Below are positions 10,540 through 22,449 of a stretch of 64,000 nucleotides of DNA, one piece after another. The stretch's first letter is position 1, and every line of letters starts with the position of its first letter. Below the pieces are notes generated by a model. That model was not told where the DNA came from. It did not search any database and was given only the letters and a program-made list of their open reading frames with translations. The position numbers and the translations under genes are program-made. Origin of the DNA: Puccinellia tenuiflora (taxonomy: Eukaryota; Streptophyta; Magnoliopsida; Poales; Poaceae); contig QRDG01000863.1 in assembly GCA_012064385.1 (NCBI GenBank), positions 310,001 to 374,000 on the forward strand, read 5' to 3'.

Positions 10540-11210
10540 CTACCTTGGAAAAGATAGCTTGTTCATTTCTCTCACCTCCATTAATGCCCTAGCAAGCTCA
10601 AGCTCAAATTTCATAGATCTCCCAATCCCTCCACCCAAACTCGCTGATTCTTGGAGGATTGAAGGAGAAGGCCCCGATCTACATCTTCACCGAGCAGTTT
10701 TCTTTTCCCCCCTCATTCTCTTGAGGGATCTTGTTTCTAGGGTTAGCTTTGTGTTACCCTAAATTCTTGTGCTCATTTGTTGTTGTATTTGTGACAGTGT
10801 TGTTTATTTGGGAGCCCCCAATTCAGTTGTGGGTGTGTGCCCCAAGAATCGTGTAAGGGCTCCGGATTCCGCCTTGAAGGACTCCGATAATGGAAGGTGA
10901 ACCAAGCCTTTGTGGCGAAGTTCATCGGAGAATAGGGTTAGGCCTTCGTGGCGTTGAGTAGGCCTTCGTGGCGAACTCACACCCCTCCAACGAGACGTAC
11001 TCACTTAACAAGGAGGAACTCGGGAATACACCCTTGTCTCCACGTGCTCCCCCTTTCGGTTACCTCTTTCCCTTTGTACCCTTTACTTGTATCGTTAATT
11101 GTCTAGTTGTTTAGCTTGCTTCTCATATAGGTAAATTCACCGTAGTTGCATATCTAGATAATTTACCTTTGTGTTAAGCCTTAAATTGAAAAAGATTAAA
11201 AATTGGTGTA

Positions 11211-11244
11211 GCACCTATTCACCCCCCCCCCCCCCTCTAGGTGC
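11211..11244 (+). other. U5-end stem-loop with poly-C loop
   Basis: GCACCTA (11211-11217) pairs with TAGGTGC (11238-11244) around TTCA plus a long C tract. The stem differs from that at 8352-8383, but pairing is kept. Confidence 0.65.
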
Positions 11245-11479
11245 CCATACGATCCTTTCACCTGGCAGCGTGAAAGTGGCCATACGCAGACGACAAAATT
11301 GTAAATTCAAAACTGAAGCATTGCATATACTATTTGGAGTTATGCAGAATATCACTATTTCTTTATTAGTAAACCACATATGGTGAGCTATCCTCGCAGC
11401 CAAGCTGCAATCTTGTCTTTGCAGGATCTTTTCTGTTGCAGGTCTTGAAATCATATTTACATTTCATTAGTTTGTATGC

Positions 11480-12470
11480 ATGTCAAATAAATCACATGCA
11501 AAAAGTTGATATATCCGATGTAGTTATTTGCACCTTTTTTGGATTTGTTGCTGGTGCTACTGGAAGTGTCCGTTGCAGCTGCATTTGCATCATCCGTGGA
11601 CTGTCCATTGGTGGGAAGTGGTGTTTTCTACCACCAAAATTTGAATACAATTTTATTGGAGTCAACACTGAACTATATTTAGAAAAATGATGACAAAATA
11701 AATGGTTATACTGGTGTGCTAAATATATGTTGTTCAACAATTGTAGTAGAGATCTGCATTGCATTTTCATCAGCTTCATTGGTGCTACGAGGTGGGGAAA
11801 TCTAACGAATTGTGAAATTTTACATTAGTTAAATAGACATCAAATTCGTATATGCTGATTAACAAAAGAGTACACACCTTGCTGGTTCGTGCGCATGCCT
11901 GGCTTGATGGGCTGCTTGGTCCATAACTAAGCTTGTTGAACACGAAAACATTTGTCTTCAAATGCACCTTCGTTACAACCAGGAAAGATAGTTGCCCACA
12001 GTGGAGCCCCTTTTCATTAACATTGAAGTCCAGACTGAGTTCTGACAGATTAGGGATGATATTTGCGCAGCAACAGTAAACAGATGACTGGATGAAGAAG
12101 ATAAGAACTTCAAGCCTCTTTCCAATGACTTGTTCCGCAACAGTAGCAAAGAAGATGAACATAGCTTCGCTCCACTCACTGGCAGCAGTAACATACACTG
12201 TGTACCTGGGAATGATAATTGGACAATACATTAGTTTCGGGAACAGTAGAAGTTATTATGTCATTATCCATAATGTTCCTACTGAACAGTGTAACATAGA
12301 ATCAGTAAGGACAAAATCAAGAAGATAATATATTGTTTAACACATTAGATGATATAGCTTACACTAATTGCAGGTTCCTCTTATCAGATTGTTGCGCTAT
12401 TTGCTTGCCTATGTGGAGAACCAGAATGTGATGTGGAGGCTTCAAGCCCCATCTACAACACAACGATAAG
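11480..12470 (-). pseudogene. Possible RPA1-like (replication factor A C-terminal domain) pseudogene
   Basis: A minus-strand exon at about 11800-12190 begins after a splice-acceptor-like TTCCCAG. It encodes RYTVYVTAASEW, FIFFATVAEQVIGKRLEVL and a stretch ending LSFLVVTKVHL, which resembles the C-terminal OB fold of plant RPA1-like proteins. A segment near 11550-11620 (TTPLPTNGQSTDD) resembles their Ser/Thr-rich tail, and one near 12385-12445 may be an upstream exon. No continuous gene can be built, and the zinc-binding cysteines expected upstream are not visible. Identification is tentative. Plants carry many degenerate RPA1-like copies. Confidence 0.35.
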
Positions 12471-14130
12471 GTTTCTACATTTGAATTACTGTCCTAAGTG
12501 ACCTGCTTCATGCAGCAACAACCATAACTAATAGTACCATGGCATCCAATTTATGTTAAACACCCTTTTATATTGATCAAAAAATCAGAATTAATATGAC
12601 ATGGTTCTAGTTCTAGCACCAGCACTGTAAGTATAGTACATGGATACTTATGAACAGAATTCGACTAAAAATTGTAATTTTGATTAATTTATACAAGATT
12701 TATCATGACATGGTTCTAGGTCATTGTAGATCATGATGGCCGCCTACAATTGATTAAAAAATTATGTCTAACTTCAATTGTTGAAAATCCATCTTCTGGA
12801 GTCGTTTGATCACGTTTCTGTTCATATATATAACTCAAGACCTTACAGAATACTTTATTTCTTTTGCAGAGATTGAAAATTGGTCTAGGAACTGAAACTC
12901 TGATGGCACAAAAGCACCAAAAATGAGAGCAAAGGTAATGAAACTGGTCTTTGAGATGAAATGTTAAAAACGAACAAGTATTCCTGCGTGTGACAGAGAA
13001 CTGTGAGCTGTGTTACAAACACAAATCATAAACTCCATGCTACTTGCAGCAAAGAACAGAAATTCATCTAATCCTGAAATTGAATTACAATAGTGTGGCA
13101 CATATCCTGTCATCACACATAAAATTTGAATCTAGGGAGCAATGACCAGAATCGGGTTAACTGTTTTTCTCAGGAAAACGTGAAAGAAGTGTTGAACAAA
13201 ACTTCACATGAACAACATGACCGTTTGGCAAGCCTGAGGTCAACAAAATATAAGGAACTCCATCGTCACCTGAATAGTTATAATCAAACTTCGTGAAAAT
13301 AAACAGATGATATGTCGTTTGATTCTAAAGAAATATAGTGCAAACGTTGTTTCTTCTCGTAGAAGCTAAGCAACTTAGCCCCCAAACTGTAAACCGATCT
13401 ACTCCATGAACTAATTAATCACTAATTTCACAACTGAATAGATGTTCCTTTTCAACATCAAACCAGATCTGTTGGGGAAAAATAAATAAAGGTTCTAGCA
13501 TGCATGTGTTAGTACCATGACGGTTCAAGGTGGAGAAGGCGTGGTGTTATCCTAGATTAGAAGTGCGGTGACGAGTGAGACGATGGGCTAGCTGAGGATT
13601 GAGGAAGAACAGTGGAGGGAAACTTCTGCGGGTAGCGCGTCGGGTGGTATCTGGCTTGGAATCCGCTAGATTCCCTACCTGGTGGTGGGCGGGGTGGCAC
13701 GGCTGACGGCTTGGATGGCGCGCATCGCCACAGCGAGGACGAGCAGCTCCCCCACAAGCGTCGAGGCGACAACAGAGAGGAAGCAGCGGCACCAAAGTCT
13801 TTCGCCTGCCATCGCCGTTGCCTCTCTCTCTCACTCTCTTTCTCTCCCGGCGACGAGGACGGCAGCGGCGGCGCGGACCTAGGTTTTGTCAGCCCAGATG
13901 TGGACACGGCGGCGACGAGGACGGGTGGGCATGGATACAGAATTTCTTCATACACACGTGTCCACATCAGAGCCGTTCCTTCAAGATTGAACGAGATCCC
14001 TTTGATTTGTTTGGCAGAGTAGCTGCCCCGGGACATTCGGCTAGGAGCGGCGGGCAAGGGCCGCATCGGACGGCGGAAGCAACCTTAACGTGCAATCCAA
14101 CGGCAAAAATCACTTATGGCGTGTGTGAGG
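12471..14130. other. Unassigned stretch with a GC-rich 3' half
   Basis: 12.47-13.55 kb is AT-rich with nothing recognisable. 13.55-14.07 kb is GC-rich and gives overlapping low-complexity ORFs on both strands, which resemble a promoter or 5' leader more than a protein. No supported gene. Confidence 0.5.
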
Positions 14131-14790
14131 CGTCCTAGTTGTATCGGTTATAATATCCCTAATAGGTGCCTAGTTAAACATTTGTCTCGTATAATTAAGC
14201 ACCAGTGCAAAATCAAAAACCAGTTTGTTTTTCTAAACACTTTGCATGGTACATGTCGTAAACAAGTGCCCAGCTGAATGCTTAGCCGACAATTCAATTT
14301 CCTCATCAAGCGTTGATGCATCGTGGATGCTCTAGTGGTTCCAGCCATCGGCTGTGTTCGTTGTCTAAACGTGAAACTCTTCTTTATTAATGTGAAGGAA
14401 AAGCTTTTGCCCGATAGAAAAAAACAAGCTTCCTGTTGCTAGTAATTTGGGACTGAAGCATTCACTGGTTGATATGAACTGATGATCATTTTTTTACAGC
14501 GCTTTCAAATATATTTGGAATTACAGCATCATTCAGTACATGTTTACACCCTTTCCGTGCCTGCTCTTCTAATATGAAGGGCCCTGAAGCCCGATTGTCG
14601 TCTTTAACAAAGGAGGGTGTGACCAAGGAGGGTCGAACCAGGGTGCACTGCACTGCCCGCTTTCTAGCATTGCTCGGGACTGTCTTGTCTGCGTTTTTGA
14701 ACTTCCACCAGAAGCTATCACCCATGGTACTAGCATTCAAGGATAATGTCCTCCTGAAAAACTGTATACCCGAGTTGAAAATTCTTGTGC
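14131..14790. other. 3' flank of the membrane-protein gene
   Basis: About 14480-14790 probably includes the 3' UTR. It holds an 84-codon minus ORF (14486-14740) that I do not recognise and treat as incidental. The rest shows nothing clear. The bases near 14435-14480 resemble 42653-42700 weakly. Confidence 0.45.
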
Positions 14791-17767
14791 TCAGTTAATC
14801 TTGGGCTTCGGCCTCCTTGGTCGCAGAAGAAACCAAAGCAACACAAAAACAACAACAAAAGCAGGGATCGTTGTCAAATCTAGCTGTATACCAAGTTTCC
14901 TTTGACGGGCACATTGCGCAGGGTGCAGATTTAAAATGGTTGAGTTCACAGCATGAGAAAACCCATTCGAAGCATCCTCGAGCAATGACATAAGCTTCAC
15001 TGCATCGCCATATCGCAATCCTTTGGACATAACCGCGACCCTTCTCCACAGGTTAACAACCGTGTTGTACTTTTCAACCATCACGTTTTCCTTGGTCTTG
15101 AAAATTCTAAAGCCTTGTTCAGTTGTCCTCTCTGCTATTAATCGTTGAATTGCTGAGTTGACTACTCGTACAGATTCCTCCACTGCAGTAATAATATAGT
15201 TCCGAGCAATCACATCTTTCTGAAACTCTGAAAGTCGCCAGCCTTCAGAACTAATAGACAAGGGATTACAACCCACAGACCATGTCCAGTCCTCAAATGC
15301 AGTTTCATGAGCTGTACTATAAACCAAATGTGATGGAAGTAAACCAGCTACATATTCAGCAGATGCAGCAATAGCAGCCTTAACTGGTTTCCTCAAATCC
15401 CATAAGATTGACCTCCCATTGCACTGTAGGTGGCTTTCCCAAGAATCAACATCTGACTGAACTACGACAACCATGTTTGAAAGAGCCTTGGCTTGATAAT
15501 GTTTATCCAGTATTAGGGGTTCACTATGTATGAACCAGAATATTGGCACCTCCAATGTTGACCTGTGATTTGAATGTTCTCCTTTAAGTGAAGTTTGCTC
15601 ACTTAACTTCTGTAGCTGGTGTTGGAGAATAGCAGAATCAAGGTATGTACGAACTGTGGACCTATAGGTACCGTTAACCAATAGAAGTGGGACCGCAGCT
15701 GCACGGCGTGCCATAGAAAACGCCATCATCAATGCTGGATCCTCTGACAATGACAACACGTGGTGGGTAAACATTGACTTCTGAGACCGTACTAACAAAG
15801 AACTAAGGCTCTCTGTGATGGACTTTACATTAACAGGCAACTGCTTTATATTCCTGACTTTCTCTTGTGTGACGAAGTACAACTGAAATGATAACTTCTC
15901 ATAGTAATGGTATGATCTGTGAGAAACCGATGGAGCAATTACATGCCTCATAGAGCCCCATAATGTTGACCCCAGATGTGCAAGAAACGAATCGCGAGCC
16001 ACTGTGTAACTATGATGTTCCCCGGAGGTTTCTTTAAACAAGTTCCAGTTTTCCATCCTCTTCAGCGCATCAAGTGCTTTCTTCTTATTAATTTCATCAG
16101 AATCTCCACTATGGTAGCCCTCCAGTTCATTTTTCAGATCATGCATTCTCTCTTCGAGTTCTTTGCAAAGAGCAAGCTGTATCCTTCTTCCCACGCAATG
16201 CTTGAAAGCAAAAAGTTCATACACATCAATCTCTGCCAACAGTATATCCACGGCATGGTAATCCTCACCAACAGAAGAAAATCTTTCTCTGATTGTGTCT
16301 TGTAGACTTTCTTCAGCCTCTTCTTCTGTCGCTTCTGCAACAGCCCCAACAGTCTTTGCCACATTTGGCAGACTAAGTTCCGTACGAACACCATCCCCAC
16401 CGACAGCAGGACCCCAGGCAAATGGCCCGGCACTAAGATCAACAAAAGCAAACCTGTCTCTGCCTATCCATATATCTGTAAGGCATTCAGCATGTAGACC
16501 CTTCAAATCACCAGACCTGAGTGCGCTCTCTAGAACATCATGCAGCTCATCTTTTGCACCGTGTAATATCCTAACAGCTTTGTCATAAACAATGTCATAT
16601 TTACTCTTTCCTGCCTTCAAAAGTTCAAGAGCGCGTAAGGCTTCCTTGCACTTGTGTGACCAATCCCCCATATCCACATTGTCAGTTGTGGTCCACGAAA
16701 ACGATGACAGAGGATGACTTTCATACAAGGGCCTTTTGTTGACTCCCTTTTCTATATCAAGATGGAGTTTTTTGTCACTTGTAGATTGGAGTATCCGAGC
16801 CTGCAGGGTCTTATTCTCCTTCAGCAAGTTGATCTCAGACTCGGAGAAGCCCTTCCGATACCCATACTGATTACTTTTTTCCATCATAGGCTTGGGATTA
16901 AGAACAAAGATATTGTATGCTTCTTGTATCTGAAGGTGATCGACAAGTGTTGAAAATAGATGCTCCATTTGATCACTGTCCACTTGCCAAACCGGCAGCC
17001 CATTTTCAGTGGGATCCATGAGATCTTCTCTGTGTGACAGAACTTTGATAGCATGTTCAAAGACAGACATGACATCTTCACCCATGTGTATTGCGTGCAC
17101 AGAAACATTGTGATTCACGTGGCTCACTAAAGGAAGATCATACTGCTTTAGCTTCTTGACGCTGGTCTTGTAGAACGGAGCAAGAATTTCTCCAACTGGA
17201 GGTATTCTTGTGTGCTCAAATATGTGATCCATTTTTGCAAACCAGCGCTCCAGTTCCTCAGGTCCCACCTTAAACTCGTGGCCTCCTTTCCCATCAAATC
17301 CTATGAAGATGAAGTTAACAGGGATCGAAAAATATACCGAATCAACTTCCGACAGACTCATGTAGTTCGCAACACTGCCGGATCTTGTGAAGTTGAGCAG
17401 CGCCCTGTTGCTAGAGTCCCGCGAGGTTGAGCTCTCCAAATCGTCGAACTCTGTCCGCAGGACCGACTCGGTCCAGAACTTGCTCCGGGGCTTGAGGTTG
17501 AAGAGCGAGAAGACCGAGGAGGAGGCGGTACCTCCGATCTTGCGCGTCCGGGTCCCCGGTGTGGCGGGATCGGCCGCCTCCGGGGACGGAACCTGCAGAT
17601 CGAGAGGGGAGTGGAGATGGGATCAGGAAACCGAGCTAAAAGAGGCGAAATGCTGAGATCCAATCAGAAACCTTGGTTGTTCCGTGAGACCAGATTACCT
17701 GAGCGAGCAGCAGCAGTACCACGAGAGGGAATACGAAAGGGAGAGCGTGCAGCCGGATGGAATTCAT
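14791..17767 (-). CDS. Type I membrane protein of a plant-conserved family (At5g58100-like), two exons, 956 aa
   Basis: Exon 1 is 17767-17699: ATG plus 23 codons encoding a signal peptide (MNSIRLH, then FPLVVLLLLAQ). A 106-bp GT-AG intron (17698-17593) follows, in phase 0. Exon 2 (17592-14791) encodes 933 residues: a basic linker (TRTRKIGG), SIPVNFIFIGFDGKGGHEF, a long luminal region and a single C-terminal transmembrane helix (IPAFVVVFVLLWFLL) with basic tail RPRRPKPKIN. The last five residues fit the K-x-K-x-x COPI retrieval signal, which suggests ER/Golgi residence. Length and layout match a plant family of about 945 residues that includes Arabidopsis At5g58100, reported (from memory) to act in pollen-wall formation; the biochemical role is unknown. 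No stop or frameshift is seen. The start chosen restores the signal peptide that a single-exon reading would miss. Confidence 0.82.
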
Positions 17768-18195
17768 CTCGCCGGCCGGCGGGGTGCCGCGGCAGGGCTG
17801 ATGGCTGCGGGGAGACCGGAGGGGCTACTGATGATGATCAATTTGGCCGTGTCGACTACACATGGACACCATGCCCTAATTGCTTTCGGCCAACACGAGG
17901 CACGAAATAAATGCCCGGCCCAAACCACGGCACGACATGGAAAACTCCGGCCGCGCCTTTTCCACGCACAGATACGAGGGCCGGCCCGGGCACCGCTTAG
18001 CCCAAGAAGCACGGGGGTTTTAAGTTTTTTCTGTATTTTATCTGATTCTTTAGATTTCTGTTTATTCAGACTTTTTTACATATTTTCTGTATTTTTATGA
18101 TTTTTTTTTGAAAGAAGGGTCGAAACGAGGCACATGGGATGACCGGCACATCACAAATAGGAATCGGGTCGGGATGTGTTGGGTCGGATGGCAAT
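17768..18195. other. Upstream region of the membrane-protein gene
   Basis: This should hold the promoter of the minus-strand gene. No clear TATA box is seen. The part at 17885-18000 is rich in GGCCCGGCAC-like words, similar in composition to the MITE at 38179-38602, followed by a T-rich stretch. Confidence 0.45.
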
Positions 18196-18720
18196 CAAAC
18201 CTTGCAGGGCGCAGGCTCCACAACTTGCCCCGACAACGATGGCTTAAGAAAATCACTAGTCGTTCCCAAATCCAAATTGAAATTGCTAGGTTACACAGTG
18301 TGTGATCAGGTTGTCGCACCTAAGACGCGCAAAGAATCAAGGCACAACAACAATTTACCCATGAAGATTGAAGAGGCATTATGTGTGTCACTTAGCATGT
18401 GTGGCCAGTGGAAACCACGTGGCCGATGGAGAGAAAAGGAGAGGGAAAGTGATCCCCCAAAATGACGAGCTTGACCAAAATAATAGAGGAGCAAAAGAGA
18501 GTAATTGAGGGTTGATGGGGGGATCTGAATTTTTGTATCATATCATATGCATGACAAAGTAAAACTAAATGTGAGTAGTAGTATTGAAAAATCTCAGTGA
18601 ATTGGGGGGCCATGGCCTACCTTGGTCACAACTAAGCTCCACCACTGATCGATCAAAGAGGAAGGAGGAAACCACATCTTGAGAAGCAAGAGAAGGGTAA
18701 GACATACCTTGGTCTGTTTG
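18196..18720 (-). pseudogene. Relic of the 5' part of an F-box/DUF295 gene unit
   Basis: Blocks such as CTAGTCGTTC, AAGACGCGCAAA, AAGTGATCCCCC and GAGAAGCAAGAGA follow in the same order as at 37680-37995, which is the leader intron and upstream region of the F-box gene at 36005-37213. About 180 bp (roughly 18475-18655) is extra here. No F-box coding sequence is attached, so this is a non-coding remnant of the array, 10 kb from the nearest copy. Confidence 0.6.
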
Positions 18721-19414
18721 CTTTTCGACATAATCTATACCAATAGAAAAATACATAGAGGATGGAGATCCAAATTATCTTTGTCGTCCAATGGCGTAAA
18801 CCCAATGGTCCAGATCGTTCCAATGTTGAGCACCAAACGCGATTAGCACACGCCATTCCACCTTGCTCTAATTGATGCCCCGCTAATTTACCTAATTAAT
18901 ATATTTCAAGTAATTAGTGGTTTAATTTGTTGACAAAAGACTGTTGTTTCCTTAATGTCAAATTAATACCCCGCAAATTAATGTAATTAATGCCACATAA
19001 TTTTGGGTAACTCACGTACAATACGGGCTACAAGGGCAATTGAGTCATGGACACAATGAAAAAATAAAGCTTAGGTATGTAGAAGAAAGTCCAGTTTCGT
19101 TAAAAATAGTTTACGTCTTCTCTTAAGATTTTTGTTTGGTCTAAAACGAATCTCAAATTGTTTGGCCCAACGGTCAAGATAGTCCTCCTCATCCTTGCAC
19201 GAAGGTTAGGCTCAACTCATTCTCCCCACATCCTTTTTCTTTTCAGGTCAGGCCTTATTCGACCTAGCACTGATGAGTTCTCTTCCAGATCTTGCAGCTG
19301 CCGGCCAGAGTCATATCTTATCTACGCTGCCTCCCAGTCACATCATCTGTGAGAAAACCTCCTCACTATCCTCGTCTCTTTTTTCTTCTCTGTTCATGGT
19401 CGTTCTTAATTTGG
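18721..19414. other. AT-rich intergenic stretch
   Basis: No gene or known repeat seen. It is continuous with 26807 onward before the LTR element inserted. Confidence 0.5.
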
Positions 19415-19419
19415 CAGTA

Positions 19420-20789
19420 TGATGCATGTAAAATGCATACATGAACTTTGCACTATAATACTTGTATTCCATTCATATTTGCATCATATAAGGGGTATAT
19501 TACTGTTATTTAATGATTTTTGGTAATTAATAATGATTTCCCCTTTTATGGAATTAATCCTGCGTAGGCAGAAAAACCCTATTTCTTTCCTTATTTATTT
19601 CAGGGCCTTAACGACGTCATAATAAGCTGCAAATTTACGGAGATCATTATTTTGGAAGGAGGAAGACCTCGGAGCGAAGGAAGCAAGCAAACGAAGGCCG
19701 GAGGGCCGAAAGAGGGTGCCCCACGTGGCCAGGTACAGGGGCCGCATGGGCCCACCTCTTTTGGGCCTCGTGGCTCCGTTTGCGTCGATCCTTCTTTCCG
19801 AAGCTTCCTCGTGACCTAAAACCGACTATAAAAATAGTCCCCCGATGTTTTCCAGAGGGGGGCGGCCGCAAATAGAGAAACACCGAAACGGAGATCAGAA
19901 GCTGCAGATTGGAGGGGGAAAACTCCGGCGGAGCGCTGCCGGGGTGGTCTCTCTCTCCCCCCAACGACATCTCCACAGTCTCCATGATGAAGGGGGAGTA
20001 GTCTCCCTCGGGGCTGAGGGCTCATGCCGGTAGCTATGTGGTTTATCTCTCTCTCCCATGGTGTGATCTTTATGTGATCATGAGCTTTGTAATCTAGTTG
20101 AATCCATAGATGTTACTCTTCATCATTTTATGAATTATGCTACTCAAGTGGTTTTATTGATGTGATTTCCGGAATCACCTTTGTCCCATGGTGTGAAGTT
20201 GACAGTGTGTGCACCGTGTGTGGCTCTTAGGCTAAAGATTACATGAATACTTATCATTAGTTATTATTTGTGTTGGATGTCTCTATGATATTGTGGTGTT
20301 TGTTAGTACTATCTTTGGATGCGGATAGTGACCGCATGAAGTGTCCATAGATGTGGAATACAAACTTTAAGGTGTGCCTTTTGTAGCCCTACACATTGGA
20401 TTGGTGTTCGTTATCCAACCAGAGGATAGTTCGGGGTAGCATAGTGAAGAGGAAATATCTATGTATTCAATTATATTATTATTGTTGAGAGTGTCCTCTA
20501 GTGAAAGTATGATCCCTAGGCCTTATTTCCAAGCACCGTTTACATCTTTGTCTTGTACTCTTGCATTGAAGAGGATTGGGACACTTTCACATTCTTGTTT
20601 TGTTGCATTAAACTTCCATCCATTAAATCAACCATCTTGTTCTTTAACTTGTTTAGTGCATAATCAACTAAAATTTGTGACACTTTAGTTGTAGGGAATA
20701 GATAACTTTTCCTTCTTGCTCCTGCGGATCGATACCCTTCTTCCACATTGAGAGGTGCTACAGTGATCCCCTGCTCTTGGGGGTTATCA
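19420..20789 (+). repeat. 5' LTR, 1370 bp
   Basis: It is highly similar to 25422-26801. A TATA-like ACTATAAAAATAG lies near 19825. It differs from the right copy by a short insertion before the TATA box and by lacking a 16-bp duplication (CCCCAACGACATCTCC) present there. Confidence 0.9.
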
Positions 20790-20799
20790 AGTACTTTTC

Positions 20800-20817
20800 T
20801 GGCGCCGTTGCCGGGGA
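20800..20817 (+). promoter_or_regulatory. Primer binding site, tRNA-Asp type
   Basis: TGGCGCCGTTGCCGGGGA is complementary to the CCA-tailed 3' end of plant tRNA-Asp (from memory of that tRNA). It starts 10 bp after the LTR. Confidence 0.75.
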
Positions 20818-20995
20818 GCGTAGCGCTCAAGTTTCTATTCTTGTGTGCACTAGACTTTAGATTTATTTTATCTTGTTTTATATCTTGCAATCATCTAAGC
20901 TTGGGGAGGTTCCTCTTTAACTTGTTTGGTTGTGAAGTTTTTCTTAGTTTTACTTTCAGTTTTGCATTTATCAAAAACCCAAAAAAAATTAAAAA

Positions 20996-22449
20996 ATGGA
21001 AAATTATTATAAAAATGCCATGATAGCTGCTGAATTTAGAAAATCAAAAGAAGGGAAAATATTAGGAGGCTACATAGAGCTCCTATATAAAATTGCTAAT
21101 GAGCTGCTTAACTTTTATGAGGAAGAAATTTGTTGCTCTGAATACTATAGACACTTTGAATTCCAATGCCCTTCCAATAAAGATGAACCTGTTATTGCAA
21201 CTTATCATACTTGGAATTATGCTCACTTAGGGATGGAAGAAGTAGAGCAATTTGTTATTTTTATGACAGCCAATGAGTTAAACACCTTCATTGATGAACA
21301 TGAAACCTGCCCTATAGCTTCTCAATATAAAGATTTGATTGTAATTATCCTTAATCTCTGCAGAAATGAATTTGATGAAAATATTTATGTTATTGACACA
21401 ACGAAGAGAGCTACCCAAGGAAGATCTAATGTTTTGCAGAAAGAGGATGATGACAACATAAGCTTGGAAGAGGAAGTATGTGAAGAAGATGACAAAAGCC
21501 TAAGCTTGGGGATGCCCATGCAGCCCCAAGAGGAGGACAATGAAGAGCAAGAAGATGTTGAAAATGATGAACAACTAGAGAATGAAGAGAGGAAACATCC
21601 ACCTTCACCACCTATGGATGAGGGTAACACTCAAAATTTGGTTGATGATAAACTTTGCTTTTATGATTCTGATGATGAGGAAGAATATGAACCTATGCCT
21701 AATGATAACATTATATTGATAATGATTTTAAAAATGATGAAGAATATGGTTTAGACATGCTATATGATAATGCTTTAGATGATAGTCCTATGCTTATTGA
21801 TAATCCTCCATGTTTAGTTGTTACTACCTTATGTGAGGATAAAAATGATATACTTGCTGCTTGTGATAATACTCTCACTCATGAGAGTCCTACTTTATTT
21901 CTGAACTCTCATATTCACACCATAGGGGAGGAAATTTGCTTTGATGATACTATGCCTCCTATATATGATGATTATTATGATGAATGTGATATTTTCAGTC
22001 CACCTACTATTGAGGAAAAGTTTTATTATGATCATGATATGCCTCCTATTTATGATGATTACAATGATGATTATGAATGTTTTACTCCCACTATTACTAA
22101 TGAGAAGTATTTTACTTATGTGGAGAGTAATAATAATATTTTTATGCATGTGAATCATGACAAGAATGCTTTATATGATACTTATGTTGTTCAGTTTGTT
22201 CATGATGGCACTGAAATTTATTATGAGAGAGGGAAACATGTCTCTAAATATCTCAATAATACTATGTTTCCTCTCTTTATGTTGAAGGTTTTCATGTTGC
22301 ACTTGCTTTACCTTATGCTAATTACTATATGCTTCATTGATTTATTTTCTTACAAGATCCCAATGCATAGGAAGTGGGTTAGACTTAAATGTGTTTCATA
22401 TTTTTCTCTTGATGCTCTCTTTTGCATTTCAATTCTTATTCCTATGTGA
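20996..22449 (+). pseudogene. Acidic protein ORF of the LARD-like element, split by a frameshift
   Basis: The first frame (20996-21754) starts MENYYKNAMIAAEF and becomes strongly acidic. Near 21711-21716 a one-base shift moves the obvious continuation (DNDFKNDEEYGLD) into a second frame, which ends at 22449. Joined, it would be about 480 residues. The second half repeats DDTMPPIYDDYYDE-like units and ends in a hydrophobic stretch. No zinc knuckle, protease or polymerase motif is present. I do not recognise the protein; a gag-like role is only a guess from its position. Confidence 0.5.

Larger units (their letters stand above)
8409..11260 (+). mobile_element. 3' part of a Copia-type (SIRE/Maximus-like) retrotransposon
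   Basis: This is the remainder of an element interrupted by the gag-only insertion: the end of a third ORF, a conserved hairpin, a polypurine tract and a 3' LTR. The third ORF and flanking signals match those of the fuller Copia element at 51332-62768, which places both in one lineage. The 5' half should lie upstream of the window. Confidence 0.8.
9954..11260 (+). repeat. 3' LTR, 1307 bp
   Basis: It starts TGAAAG and ends CTTTCA. It carries a CCGGAAGT array (about 10085-10460), two MSA motifs, a TATA box in a perfect inverted repeat, the conserved R/U5 block (10810-10843) and the poly-C stem-loop. Sequence after about 10800 is clearly related to 7890-8150 of the gag-only LTR, while the U3 parts differ. 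Confidence 0.85.

Noticed and set aside
13547..14138. GC-rich ORFs on both strands
   Set aside because: Low-complexity Arg/Ser/Pro/Ala composition in overlapping frames, and no domain; more like a promoter or leader.
14486..14740. 84-codon ORF downstream of the membrane-protein gene
   Set aside because: Same strand but no splice sites or family match; it probably lies in the 3' UTR.
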